From Halobacteriales archaeon (GTDB lineage Archaea > Halobacteriota > Halobacteria > Halorutilales > JAHENH01), in the NCBI GenBank assembly GCA_018609935.1, contig JAHENH010000060.1:1-19775 (forward strand): a DNA stretch of 19,775 nt. The letters run 5' to 3'. Below are positions 6,632 through 14,124 of this stretch, in pieces. A program made the translations under genes and the position numbers. Numbering within the stretch: position 1 is the first letter of the stretch; every line of letters begins with the position of its first letter. Below the pieces are notes generated by a model, which searched no databases, was not told the origin of the DNA, and worked only from the letters and a program-made list of their open reading frames with translations.

Positions 6632-6760
6632 AAATTAAGACCATACTACCCTCGTTTGTGTTTTGAACCATTTTGTAATCAATTTCAAGGATTCACTTCA
6701 TTAATGTATGTAAATTATACTTATATTTGAACCCTGAAAGTCTTCATGTTAAAGGAATAG

Positions 6761-7597
6761 CTAATGTTCATATCCTCTATTTTTTAGTTTTTTTCCATCC
6801 ATTTTAATACCTGTCTCAGTACATTTACCTATAATACTAAAATCTATTTCTTTTTTCGCTTTATTTATTTTAGATGGTGGGAGTGTGAATAATAGTTCAT
6901 AATCTCCTCCGACAAATATATTCTCTAATTTAGTATTTTTTATTAATGGAATTTTTTTGGATTTTATTTCGAATCCAATATCGTTTATTTTAGCTAATTT
7001 ATTCAGTTCAGATGATAGTCCATCACTTATATCAGTCATAGAGCTTGCATATTCAGCAATTTTTTTTCCTTCACTAATTCTTGGAGAAAATTTAAATAAT
7101 TTATTTGATTTCTTTTTTTTCCCTTCTTTTAATAGTTGAAGAGCTAAGGCTGTTCGACCTAATTTACCCGTTATACATACTCTGTGGTTTAGTTTAGCAC
7201 CAGATTGATATATTGGAGACTTTGTTTTCCCTAAAACCGAAGAAGTTAAAGTAAGTTCTTTATGTCTAATAATATCTCCTCCTATATATTGTGTATCAAA
7301 TTTGTCACATATTGTATATGCCCCATTAGCTATTTCTTCAATTTCTTCAAATTTTGATGTACCTATCGCCAATACTGCTGCTGTTGGTTCACCGCCCATA
7401 GCTGATATATCACTTAGAGATACTGCAATTGCTCTCCAACCTATTGTTTCATTATATATTCCGTCAGGTATATGGGTTGAACGTCTAAGCATATCAGTAG
7501 TGATCAATAGTTTCTCTTTACCATACTCAATTACTCCACAATCATCTCTTACATTAAATTTTTTGTCCAGTATCGATAGAGCTTCTCTTTCTTTCAT
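6761..7597 (-). CDS. thiL: Thiamine-monophosphate kinase ThiL
   Basis: 278 residues, somewhat short for ThiL (about 300-330 in bacteria). ThiL phosphorylates thiamine monophosphate to thiamine diphosphate with ATP. Family motifs are DDCGV (18-22), the metal-binding TTDML (33-37), SLSDISAMGGEPTA (60-73), YIGGDIIR (104-111), ITGKLGRTA (142-150), SMTDISDGLSSEL (186-198) and GGDYELLFTLP (230-240). The key Asp-rich loops are all present, so the enzyme should be active. The C-terminus ends soon after FSIIGKCTETG, so the shortening is at the end rather than in the core. It is divergent from S19e with 93 nt between start codons, and convergent with the epimerase gene. The stop is TAG. Confidence 0.92.
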   Translation of the reverse strand: MKEREALSILDKKFNVRDDCGVIEYGKEKLLITTDMLRRSTHIPDGIYNETIGWRAIAVSLSDISAMGGEPTAAVLAIGTSKFEEIEEIANGAYTICDKFDTQYIGGDIIRHKELTLTSSVLGKTKSPIYQSGAKLNHRVCITGKLGRTALALQLLKEGKKKKSNKLFKFSPRISEGKKIAEYASSMTDISDGLSSELNKLAKINDIGFEIKSKKIPLIKNTKLENIFVGGDYELLFTLPPSKINKAKKEIDFSIIGKCTETGIKMDGKKLKNRGYEH

Positions 7598-7621
7598 TCT
7601 AAATAGATTTTCTAAATATTT

Positions 7622-7637
7622 TATTTAATATATATTT
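7622..7637. promoter_or_regulatory. Shared TATA-like region between thiL and S19e
   Basis: The sequence tatttaatatatattt lies 25-40 nt upstream of the thiL ATG (minus) and about 60 nt upstream of the S19e ATG (plus). Both genes could use this A/T box in opposite directions. That would give a nearly leaderless thiL transcript and a leader of about 35 nt for S19e. Confidence 0.35.
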
Positions 7638-7690
7638 CTTATTCCTGTTTTTAGAAAGAGTTAACCTATTTCGACTAGATTTTGTTTTTA

Positions 7691-8113
7691 ATGGCTACAG
7701 TCTATGAAGTTTCAGCTGAAAAACTTATAGATGAAATAAAGAGTGAGTTGAAAGAAAGAGAGGAAGTCAATCCTCCTGAATGGGCTGAGTTTGTGAAGAC
7801 ATCTCCAGCTAATGAACTCCCCCCTGAACAGGATGATTGGTGGTATATTAGAGCTGCAGCATTATTGCGTAGAGTCTATATAGAAGGACCTATTGGAGTG
7901 GAACGTCTTAGAAGAAGATATTCTAAAAGAGATAGGAAAGGAAACACACCGCCTAAAAGAGAAAAAGGAAGTGGTAAGATAATTAGAACATCACTACAAC
8001 AGCTAGAGCAAGCAGGATTAATAGATAAAAAGGAAGGTGAAGGAAGAAAAATATCTGCAGAAGGGAAATCCTTCTTAGAAAGGGTTGCTGAAAAACTTAC
8101 AGACGATTTTTAA
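7691..8113 (+). CDS. rps19e: 30S ribosomal protein S19e
   Basis: 140 residues from the ATG at 7691. A TTG nine bases upstream would add only three residues, and MATVYEVSAEKLI is the usual S19e beginning. S19e is a winged-helix-like small-subunit protein found only in archaea and eukaryotes, needed for late 30S/40S assembly. Recognisable parts are PPEWAEFVKTSPANELPPEQ (28-47), DDWWYIRAAALLRRVYIEGP (48-67), IGVERLRRRYSKR (68-80) and the C-terminal SLQQLEQAGLI (101-111). It heads a compact plus-strand run (S19e, PDCD5, hisS, pyrF, cofE). The S19e-PDCD5 pair is one of the conserved archaeal ribosomal neighbourhoods. Confidence 0.95.
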   Translation: MATVYEVSAEKLIDEIKSELKEREEVNPPEWAEFVKTSPANELPPEQDDWWYIRAAALLRRVYIEGPIGVERLRRRYSKRDRKGNTPPKREKGSGKIIRTSLQQLEQAGLIDKKEGEGRKISAEGKSFLERVAEKLTDDF

Positions 8114-8137
8114 GTTTGGTAATCCTTAATAATTAAT

Positions 8138-8473
8138 ATGAGTGAAGATGAGGAGATAGAAAGACTTAGAGAGAAAAAAGCTAAAGAACTAAAAGAAAAA
8201 AAAGGAGAAGAAAGTAGAGAAGAAGCAACTAATAAAAGAGCTGAAGAACAGAAGAAAGCGATTCTTAGAAAAATACTTGAACCTGAAGCTAGGGAGCGTC
8301 TTAACACATTAAAAATGGCAAAACCAAACTTTGCAGAACAGGTTGAACAACAGTTAATAGCTTTAGCACAATCTGGTAAACTGGAAGGTAGATTAGGGGA
8401 TAAGGAACTAAAGCAATTATTAAAAGAACTACAAAAATCGTCTTCTAGCGACATAGAAATAAAAAGACGTTAA
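8138..8473 (+). CDS. PDCD5-family DNA-binding protein
   Basis: 111 residues. This is the archaeal counterpart of eukaryotic PDCD5 (TFAR19, COG2118), a small basic helical protein reported to bind double-stranded DNA. The N-terminal 50 residues are a highly charged helix of Glu/Lys/Arg. The conserved core follows: ILRKILEPEARERLNTLKMA (42-61), KPNFAEQVEQQLIALAQSGKL (62-82) and LGDKELKQLLKEL (86-98). It lies 24 nt after S19e and 8 nt before hisS, and is probably co-transcribed with both. Confidence 0.93.
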   Translation: MSEDEEIERLREKKAKELKEKKGEESREEATNKRAEEQKKAILRKILEPEARERLNTLKMAKPNFAEQVEQQLIALAQSGKLEGRLGDKELKQLLKELQKSSSSDIEIKRR

Positions 8474-8481
8474 AAAACTAG

Positions 8482-9738
8482 ATGCAGAGACTGAAGGGGT
8501 TTAGGGAGATATATCCTGAAGAAGCAGAAACAAGAAAAAAAATATTCGATACAATAGAAGAGATAGGTAGGTCATATGGATTCAAAAAAGTTGAAACACC
8601 TTCGTTAGAGCCTTTAGAACTATATAAAAGAAAAAGTGGTGAAGAAATAGTTGATGAAACATATTCTTTTAAAGATAAAGCAGGAAGAGATGTTACTTTA
8701 ACACCAGAACTCACACCAAGTTTAGCGAGGATGTTCTCTAATAAAGAACAGGAGCTTTCAAAGCCAGTAAAATGGTTTTGTGGACAGAAACTTTGGAGAT
8801 ATGAACAACCACAATCGGGACGTCTAAGAGAATTTTATCAACCAAATTTTGATATTTTTGGATCTAAAAAAGGAGAAGAGGAACTGATTTCATTAGCATA
8901 TGACATACTAACAGAACTAGGACTTTCCGAAAATGATTTTGTATTCAAAATAGGTCATAGGTCTTTAGCTAAAGGGTTAATAGAAGAACTGAATGTAGAA
9001 GATGAAAAAAAGCTATATCGGGCAATAGATAAGAAAGAAAGATTAGATGAAAAAGAATTCAGAGATTTATTGAAAGAATCTGGTCTTAATAAAAAAGATA
9101 TAGATTTAGTTATCTCATTTGTAGAAATAGAAGATATAGATAAGATTTCAAAAGTAATAAAAAATGATTTTATAAAAAAGGGGGAAAAAGATATTGTATC
9201 ACTACTCAATAATTTGGAATCTTATAATGTTCGAAGTTCTTGTGAATTTGATTCATCAATAGTTCGGGGACTAGACTACTACACTGGAACTGTTTTTGAA
9301 TGCTTTGACGCTAATAAGGAGCTTCGTTCAATATTTGGAGGAGGGAGATATGACGATCTCATAGAAAGTCTAGGGGGTCCTTCAACACCAGCTGTTGGTC
9401 TAGGTATAGGGGATGCTACTCTTGAACTTTTATTGAAAAAAAATAATAATTGGTCTAGGGAGACAAAGATTGATTATTATATAGCAATAATAGGAGATGT
9501 TCGTGATACTGCAATTAATATAGCTAGCTCACTTAGACAAAAGGGGTATAAGACAGATATAGAACTATCCGGAAAAAGTTTTTCCGAACAGCTTAGACGG
9601 GCCGATAAATTAAATGCAGATAACACAATAATTGTTGGGGAAAAAGATCTATCAGAAGACGTTATCACAATAAAAAATATGAGAACAGGAGAACAAGAAA
9701 AAACTCCATTAGAAGATTTTACTAAAAATATAGAGTGA
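8482..9738 (+). CDS. hisS: Histidyl-tRNA synthetase
   Basis: 418 residues, class II synthetase; it charges tRNA-His. Motif 1 precedes LTPELTPSLARMF (73-85). Motif 2 is GQKLWRYEQPQSGRLREFYQ (101-120) with PNFDIFG after it. The HisRS-specific loop is VRGLDYYTGTVFE (261-273), and motif 3 is FGGGRYDDLIESLGG (285-299) with GLGIG (306-310). Residues about 331-418 are the anticodon-binding domain (DYYIAIIGDVRD at the start, GKSFSEQLRRADK near 364-376). All catalytic motifs are intact. The insertion domain (about 167-245) is short and lysine-rich. The ATG at 8482 is 8 nt after the PDCD5 stop, and the TGA overlaps the pyrF ATG by one base. Confidence 0.95.
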   Translation: MQRLKGFREIYPEEAETRKKIFDTIEEIGRSYGFKKVETPSLEPLELYKRKSGEEIVDETYSFKDKAGRDVTLTPELTPSLARMFSNKEQELSKPVKWFCGQKLWRYEQPQSGRLREFYQPNFDIFGSKKGEEELISLAYDILTELGLSENDFVFKIGHRSLAKGLIEELNVEDEKKLYRAIDKKERLDEKEFRDLLKESGLNKKDIDLVISFVEIEDIDKISKVIKNDFIKKGEKDIVSLLNNLESYNVRSSCEFDSSIVRGLDYYTGTVFECFDANKELRSIFGGGRYDDLIESLGGPSTPAVGLGIGDATLELLLKKNNNWSRETKIDYYIAIIGDVRDTAINIASSLRQKGYKTDIELSGKSFSEQLRRADKLNADNTIIVGEKDLSEDVITIKNMRTGEQEKTPLEDFTKNIE

Positions 9739-10469
9739 TGGAATTTTTTAATCATCTTAAAAAAGAGATAAAAGAGAAAAATAGTGTAGTGTGTGTGGGA
9801 TTAGATCCTAACCCTAACAAAATAAATAATATAGTAAGCTTTTGTAGTAGAGTTATAGAAGATACTTCAGATATAGCTGTTACATATAAAATTAATTCAG
9901 CTTTTTATGAGCCTTATGACTGGGAGGATATGCTAGAAATAACAGAAAAAGCTAGTAAAAAAGCTCCAGTTATTTTAGATGTTAAAAGAGGGGACATCAA
10001 ATATTCTTCCAAATATTATTCACGTTTGTTGAATATTGCTGATGCTGTAACAGTTAATCCTTATCTAGGTTTTAAATCATTGGAGCCGTTCTTTGAAAAA
10101 AAGGGAGGGGTATTTATATTATGTAAAACCACATCTGGAACGCAAATACAGGAAGTGGGAACCGAACCATTATATTTAAAAATAGCAAAAAAAGCAAAAA
10201 ACCAGAATTACAACGATATCGGTTTAGTTGTAGGGGCTACGGAAAAAAAAGCTCTAGATAAAATAAGAAATATATGTGATCTACCTTTCTTAGTCCCAGG
10301 TATTGGGGCTCAAGGAGGTGATGAAGAAAAAGCAATATATAAAGGCCTAAATTCGAAAGGAGTTGGGTTAATAAGTTCTTCTAGATCTATAATTTATTCA
10401 GATAATCCCACTATTGCAGCGGAAAGTCTTAGAAAAAAACTAAATATATATAGAAATAATGAAAAATAA
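9738..10469 (+). CDS. pyrF: Orotidine 5'-phosphate decarboxylase (type 2)
   Basis: 243 residues from the ATG at 9738; an in-frame GTG three bases upstream is possible but less likely. The enzyme converts OMP to UMP, the last step of pyrimidine synthesis. It has the TIM-barrel pattern of the longer type-2 group: VVCVGLDPNPNKI (17-29), YKINSAFYEPY (50-60), the catalytic LDVKRGDI (80-87, with the Asp-x-Lys-x-x-Asp array), AVTVNPYLGF, GGVFILCKTTSGT, GLVVGAT and FLVPGIGAQGG, then a phosphate-binding SSSRSIIYS near the end. The start overlaps the hisS stop (TGATG), which suggests translational coupling. cofE begins 15 nt downstream. Confidence 0.93.
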   Translation: MEFFNHLKKEIKEKNSVVCVGLDPNPNKINNIVSFCSRVIEDTSDIAVTYKINSAFYEPYDWEDMLEITEKASKKAPVILDVKRGDIKYSSKYYSRLLNIADAVTVNPYLGFKSLEPFFEKKGGVFILCKTTSGTQIQEVGTEPLYLKIAKKAKNQNYNDIGLVVGATEKKALDKIRNICDLPFLVPGIGAQGGDEEKAIYKGLNSKGVGLISSSRSIIYSDNPTIAAESLRKKLNIYRNNEK

Positions 10470-10484
10470 CCTAATATAGTACAT

Positions 10485-11195
10485 ATGGAAGTTGATTCTA
10501 TAGACCTACCTTTAATTTCAAAGGGAGATGATATAGGGAAAATGATAAAAAATAAAGCAGATAATCCTGATTTAGTTGCTATAGCAAGTACAATAGTATC
10601 AAAGTCTGAAGGAAGAACTACAAAATTAGATAGATACAATCCTTCAGAAAGAGCATACGATATAGCTAGAGATATAGATGAAGATCCTAGGTTTATTCAA
10701 ATAGTTCTAAATAGTTCCAAAGAAGTTCTTATAGAGACGCCTTTCTTACTTTGTGTAACTAATTTTGGCCATATAGCCCCAAATGCAGGTATAGATAGAT
10801 CTAATGTAGAAAATGGTGTTTTATTACTTCCAGAAAATCCGAACAAAAGTGCTAGTTTACTCTCTGATAAAATAGGATGTCCAGTAATAATAACAGATAC
10901 ATGTGGAAGACCTTTTAGAAATGGGCAAATAGGTATGGCTATAGGATGGCACGGATTTAATGCGTTAAAAGACTGGAGAGGAGAAAAAGATCTTTATGGT
11001 AAAAAATTAAAGATAACTAAAGAAGCTATTGCAGATGAATTCGCTGCAGCTTCAAATTTGCTTATGGGTGAGGGAAAACATGGAATACCTGCTGTATCTT
11101 TCCATAATATGTCTCATATATTGGAAGATGGAAATAAATCTATTTTTAGAGATGAAAAGGAAGATATTATAAGGCAGTTTCTGATAGAAAACTAA
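10485..11195 (+). CDS. cofE: Coenzyme F420-0:L-glutamate ligase CofE
   Basis: 236 residues, close to the standard size of single-domain CofE. It adds glutamate residues to F420-0 with GTP, the last stage of F420 synthesis. Matching motifs are LPLISKGDDIG (8-18), AIASTIVSKSEGR (32-44), GHIAPNAGIDRSNVENGVLL (95-114), IITDTCGRPFRNGQIGMAIG (135-154) and KEAIADEFAAASNLLMGEG (179-197). There is no fused FbiB-type nitroreductase domain. It is the last gene of the S19e-PDCD5-hisS-pyrF-cofE run. With the LLM oxidoreductase at 14276-15331 it shows that this organism makes and uses F420. Confidence 0.95.
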   Translation: MEVDSIDLPLISKGDDIGKMIKNKADNPDLVAIASTIVSKSEGRTTKLDRYNPSERAYDIARDIDEDPRFIQIVLNSSKEVLIETPFLLCVTNFGHIAPNAGIDRSNVENGVLLLPENPNKSASLLSDKIGCPVIITDTCGRPFRNGQIGMAIGWHGFNALKDWRGEKDLYGKKLKITKEAIADEFAAASNLLMGEGKHGIPAVSFHNMSHILEDGNKSIFRDEKEDIIRQFLIEN

Positions 11196-11249
11196 ATATT
11201 ACTTTCTTAATCTCTAAAAATCTATAAAATAAAAACTTATAACTTGGTT

Positions 11250-11576
11250 TTATATATTCATTCCTTTTGCTCTAAGCTTTTGTCTTCCCTCTTCAGTTAC
11301 TTGTTCCGGGCTCCAAGGGGGTTCCCATACTAGATCCACTTCTACCTTTTTAACTTCTTCAACACTTTCAGCTGTTCTCTTTACTTCATTAACTAGTGAA
11401 TCTGCTACTGGACATCCTATACTTGTTAATGTCATCTCTATATATACTTCACCATTTTCTATTTCTAATTCATATATTAGACCTAGATCAACTATATTGA
11501 CAGGTATTTCAGGATCATGTACACTTTTGAGTCTTTCTCTTATTTTTTTATTTAGTTCATCTTGGTTTTCTTCCAT
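11250..11576 (-). CDS. MIP18/DUF59 family Fe-S cluster assembly protein
   Basis: 108 residues, the usual size of a stand-alone DUF59 protein. These proteins (SufT, PaaD and eukaryotic CIA2 relatives) help insert Fe-S clusters into target proteins. The signature runs VHDPEIPVNIVDLGLIYELE (19-38), YIEMTLTSIGCPVADSL (45-61) with the conserved Cys55, and DLVWEPPWSPEQVTEEGRQ (81-99), the family's C-terminal PPW/SPE loop. It is convergent with cofE and divergent from the lyase-family gene at 11677. The C-terminal -LRAKGMNI extends slightly past the loop, as in many archaeal members. The target cannot be named. Confidence 0.92.
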   Translation of the reverse strand: MEENQDELNKKIRERLKSVHDPEIPVNIVDLGLIYELEIENGEVYIEMTLTSIGCPVADSLVNEVKRTAESVEEVKKVEVDLVWEPPWSPEQVTEEGRQKLRAKGMNI

Positions 11577-11676
11577 ATATTTAATAGATTAGGAGGTTAA
11601 AAGAATTATTTGGATAATAATATATTTTTATATCTTTCTTCGTTAATCTTACTTTTCTCGGATTGTTTTACATCAT

Positions 11677-12540
11677 ATGGATACAGGAAAGCATTTAAGA
11701 AGGCTTATTGAAAAAGATTCAATATTAGTACTACCAGGAACTTTTGATGCTGTTACAGCTAAACTTGCAGAACAAACTGGATTTGAAGCCGTTTTTACAT
11801 CTGGTTTTGGTATATCAGCCACGACATTAGGACTACCAGATCTAGGTTTCCTAGATGGTAGTCAAAATTTATATAGGGTTAGACAGATAATCAAAGGAGT
11901 TAATATACCTTTAATTGCAGATATGGATACCGGATATGGTAACGCATTAAATGTTAGGCATACAGTTAAAGAATGTTTTGATATTGGTGTTTCCGGCTTA
12001 ATAATTGAGGACCAGGAGTGGCCAAAAAAATGTGGTCATATGAGCGAAAAAAAAGTTGTTTCAACTGAGGAAGCATTAACAAGAATAAAAGCGGCTACAG
12101 ATATAAGAGATGAAAACTCTGAAGATCTGATAATAATAGCTAGGACAGATGCAAGAGAGCCATTAGGTATGGAAGAAGCAATAAATAGAGGAAAATTATA
12201 TGAAGAGGCAGGAGCCGACGTGGTTTTCGTTGAAGCGCCTGAGTCAAAAAAAGAACTAAGAAGAATAAATGAAGCTTTTAGTTGCCCTACCTTTGCAAAT
12301 ATGTTAGAAGGCGGAAAAACACCTTATCTTTCTTATAAAGAAGTTGAGTCTATAGGGTTTGACATCGTTGTATACCCACTTTCATCTCTTTTCGCTTCAA
12401 GTAAAGCCATAATAAAAGTCTTTAAAGAGATTAAACAAAATGGTAAGGTAGAAAATACAGATCTTTCTTCATTCAAAGAATTTGAAGAACTAATGGATAC
12501 TAACGAATTCAGGCAAATTGCCGAATCATATTCTGATTAA
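11677..12540 (+). CDS. Isocitrate lyase/PEP mutase superfamily protein (methylisocitrate lyase-like)
   Basis: 287 residues, a TIM barrel of the ICL/PEPM superfamily, which makes or breaks C-C or P-C bonds next to an oxyacid. It has LVLPGTFDAVTAKLAEQTGF (17-36), the Mg-binding ADMDTGYGN (81-89), GLIIEDQEWPKKCGH (107-121) and IIIARTDAR (152-160). The KKCGH motif with its catalytic Cys119 is the lyase hallmark shared by isocitrate lyase and 2-methylisocitrate lyase; PEP mutases and oxaloacetate decarboxylases lack this Cys-Gly-His. The length fits PrpB-type methylisocitrate lyase (pyruvate plus succinate). No methylcitrate synthase or dehydratase is adjacent, so a full methylcitrate cycle is not shown. 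A TATA-like tttttatatc at about 11625-11634 would give a leader of about 20 nt. The 3' end overlaps the glutaredoxin gene. Confidence 0.88.
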   Translation: MDTGKHLRRLIEKDSILVLPGTFDAVTAKLAEQTGFEAVFTSGFGISATTLGLPDLGFLDGSQNLYRVRQIIKGVNIPLIADMDTGYGNALNVRHTVKECFDIGVSGLIIEDQEWPKKCGHMSEKKVVSTEEALTRIKAATDIRDENSEDLIIIARTDAREPLGMEEAINRGKLYEEAGADVVFVEAPESKKELRRINEAFSCPTFANMLEGGKTPYLSYKEVESIGFDIVVYPLSSLFASSKAIIKVFKEIKQNGKVENTDLSSFKEFEELMDTNEFRQIAESYSD

Positions 12541-12782
12541 TTCCCATATGTATTTTCTAAATATTTAACTATTTGATCACTTTCAGACATTCCCTTAACT
12601 CCATTTTCTTCATCCACTAAAACAGGTACTGCTGTTTGTCCTGAAACCTCTTTTACTTCTTTTCTTTTATCATGGTTACTAGGTACCTTTATACTATCAT
12701 ATTCTAGACCTAGTTCTTCTAATTTGTCTTTTACCTTAGCACAATATGGACATCCAGAAAGTTCATATAGTTTTATTGTCAT
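12537..12782 (-). CDS. Glutaredoxin-like thiol-disulfide protein
   Basis: 81 residues, one thioredoxin fold. The redox motif CPYC is at 11-14 (LYELSGCPYCAKVKDKLEEL); the conserved cis-Pro is in TAVPVLV (about 50-56), followed by GMSESDQIVKYLE (64-76) as in glutaredoxins and the NrdH/GST-N-like group. It reduces disulfides or mixed disulfides; the in vivo reductant is unclear, since many archaea lack glutathione. The gene is convergent with the lyase-family gene: both stops share the palindromic TTAA at 12537-12540. The half-site ggaaatat at 12802-12809, 20-27 nt upstream of the ATG, resembles one arm of the hemQ palindrome. Confidence 0.92.
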   Translation of the reverse strand: MTIKLYELSGCPYCAKVKDKLEELGLEYDSIKVPSNHDKRKEVKEVSGQTAVPVLVDEENGVKGMSESDQIVKYLENTYGN

Positions 12783-12901
12783 ATATAAGAAATATAATAG
12801 TGGAAATATATCAAAATACCGTAATATTAACTTATTCTCTATTATTCTTTATTTATTATCTAATCCAAATATAATACAATAACAATTGTTGGATCGAAGT
12901 T

Positions 12902-13336
12902 TTAGTTCTGGTCTAATGCAGATTTAACTAGTAGCCTACCCCCAATGCTTGCAGGGCTAATTACTTCGTCTGCTCCTGCACGTTTAAGTTTTTTAATATT
13001 TTCCCTATTTGTTGCACCAGCAATTATTCTAACATCTGGGTTCAAATATCGTGCAGTTATTATTGTTAATACATCTTGAGCATCGTCATTTGTAGCTACT
13101 AAAACGGCTTTTGCATCGTTAATTCCTACTTTCTTCAAAATTTCTTCCTCACTAGGATCCCCAATAAAAATATTCGTTTCTTCTTTTTTTAATTTATTTT
13201 TTCCCCCTAGGTCATTTGCTATGATACAAAAATTAATTCCTTCACCAGTTAGATTTTCTATGATAGAATCAGCTAGACCACCTATTCCTAATATAAGGAA
13301 ATGGTCTGTTAACAATTTTACTTTTTCTTCATCCAT
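12902..13336 (-). CDS. Stand-alone RCK_N/TrkA-N NAD-binding domain protein
   Basis: 144 residues. One Rossmann RCK_N domain is present: DHFLILGIGGLADSIIENL (11-29, glycine loop GIGGLA), IIAND (38-42, acidic end of strand 2), FIGDPSEEEILKKVGINDAK (57-76), AVLVATNDDAQDVLTIITAR (77-96), IIAGATN (104-110) and the end GADEVISPASIGGRLL (121-136). Such domains gate potassium channels and Trk/Ktr transporters by binding NAD(H) or nucleotides. It has no RCK_C domain and no membrane segments, and an in-frame TAA directly precedes the ATG, so it is not a simple mis-started fusion. I saw no clear pore-helix coding upstream. It could be a soluble gating subunit of a transporter encoded elsewhere or the remnant of a longer channel gene. 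Confidence 0.88.
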   Translation of the reverse strand: MDEEKVKLLTDHFLILGIGGLADSIIENLTGEGINFCIIANDLGGKNKLKKEETNIFIGDPSEEEILKKVGINDAKAVLVATNDDAQDVLTIITARYLNPDVRIIAGATNRENIKKLKRAGADEVISPASIGGRLLVKSALDQN

Positions 13337-13584
13337 TTAAACAGTATTTTAATCACCAAATGGTAACATTCTTTTCACCCTTGATGAAATATAATTCTTT
13401 TTATCCCGAGCATAGATAGATAAATACATCCACATATAAAGCTAACCAAATCTGTTGAGGGGTTATACCCAATCCAGTCTTAAGAAAATTATAAAAATAA
13501 TTCTTGTTATAAATAATTTCAAATATCAATTAAGTACACATAAAAAATTGTGAACTATCTTCATATAAATGACTTGTTTTTTCT

Positions 13585-13607
13585 GTTTATAGAGGTGTTT
13601 ATAGAGG
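13585..13607 (+). repeat. Tandem 11-bp repeat gtttatagagg (period 12)
   Basis: Two exact copies of gtttatagagg at 13585-13595 and 13597-13607. A reverse-complement copy of its ttatagagg part, cctctataa, is at 13668-13676. Confidence 0.7.
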
Positions 13608-13635
13608 GATCCTAATATATTGGTTTTACTTTTAG

Positions 13636-13671
13636 GAGGTATATATTACGCTTAATCTCATTCTATACCTC
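13636..13671. repeat. Inverted repeat gaggtata/tatacctc
   Basis: Perfect 8-bp arms at 13636-13643 and 13664-13671 with a 20-base loop. The right arm also belongs to the cctctataa block that can pair with the upstream ttatagagg copies, so the two pairings exclude each other. Confidence 0.55.
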
Positions 13672-13932
13672 TATAATATATAATGTTTCTTATCTAGAAA
13701 CCCATAAGATTCAAACCAAACACGAAAAACATAAGACTTCGTATATACAAACAAAAATAAGCCAAAAATCTCTCAATCCTTAGCCAAACAAATTCTATTA
13801 CCAAATCACACAAAACCACAAAAAAGATGGGAATTATAAGGAAAACACGTATATCACTGAAAAAAGAGATATCATAGATTCTTAAAACGAACGTAGTTAT
13901 AAGATAAACGTTTTCTAATAGAATAAAAGCCC

Positions 13933-13970
13933 CTTACCTAGTTACTCTAAACTTTTCTTACCTAATTACT
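13933..13970 (+). repeat. Direct repeat cttacctaRttact, period 24
   Basis: Copies cttacctagttact (13933-13946) and cttacctaattact (13957-13970) match at 13 of 14 positions. A ctaggt at 13973-13978 is the inverse of acctag in the first copy. Confidence 0.55.
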
Positions 13971-14124
13971 TGCTAGGTTCCTTTCTTGGTATCAGACTTA
14001 GTTTTTTCTCATCTACTTAGCACTGCACACAGTACGTCGAGGTTACCAGATCATAAAGTTAGAGCCTTTAATTGAAACACTACCTCATTTGACTCACCGT
14101 ATTATATCTAACTAAAATATATTG

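Noticed and set aside
4710..6743. 12-mer cctgaaagtctt repeated at 4710-4721 and 6732-6743
   Set aside because: In a window of this length and base bias several 12-mer repeats are expected by chance; the flanks do not match.
8110..8454. 114-codon minus-strand Ser-rich frame
   Set aside because: It is the antisense shadow of the Glu/Lys-rich PDCD5 gene.
13379..13386. C/D-box small RNA (ttgatga box C-like)
   Set aside because: No properly spaced D box CTGA or internal C'/D' boxes follow.
13378..13485. Decayed pore domain of a potassium channel upstream of the RCK_N gene (minus strand)
   Set aside because: Short hydrophobic-looking stretches appear, but they are broken by stops in every frame and no selectivity-filter motif is seen.
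13706..13722. Possible T-arm of a tRNA on the minus strand (ggtttgaatc)
   Set aside because: The loop lacks the invariant C56 and no acceptor, D or anticodon stems can be formed around it.
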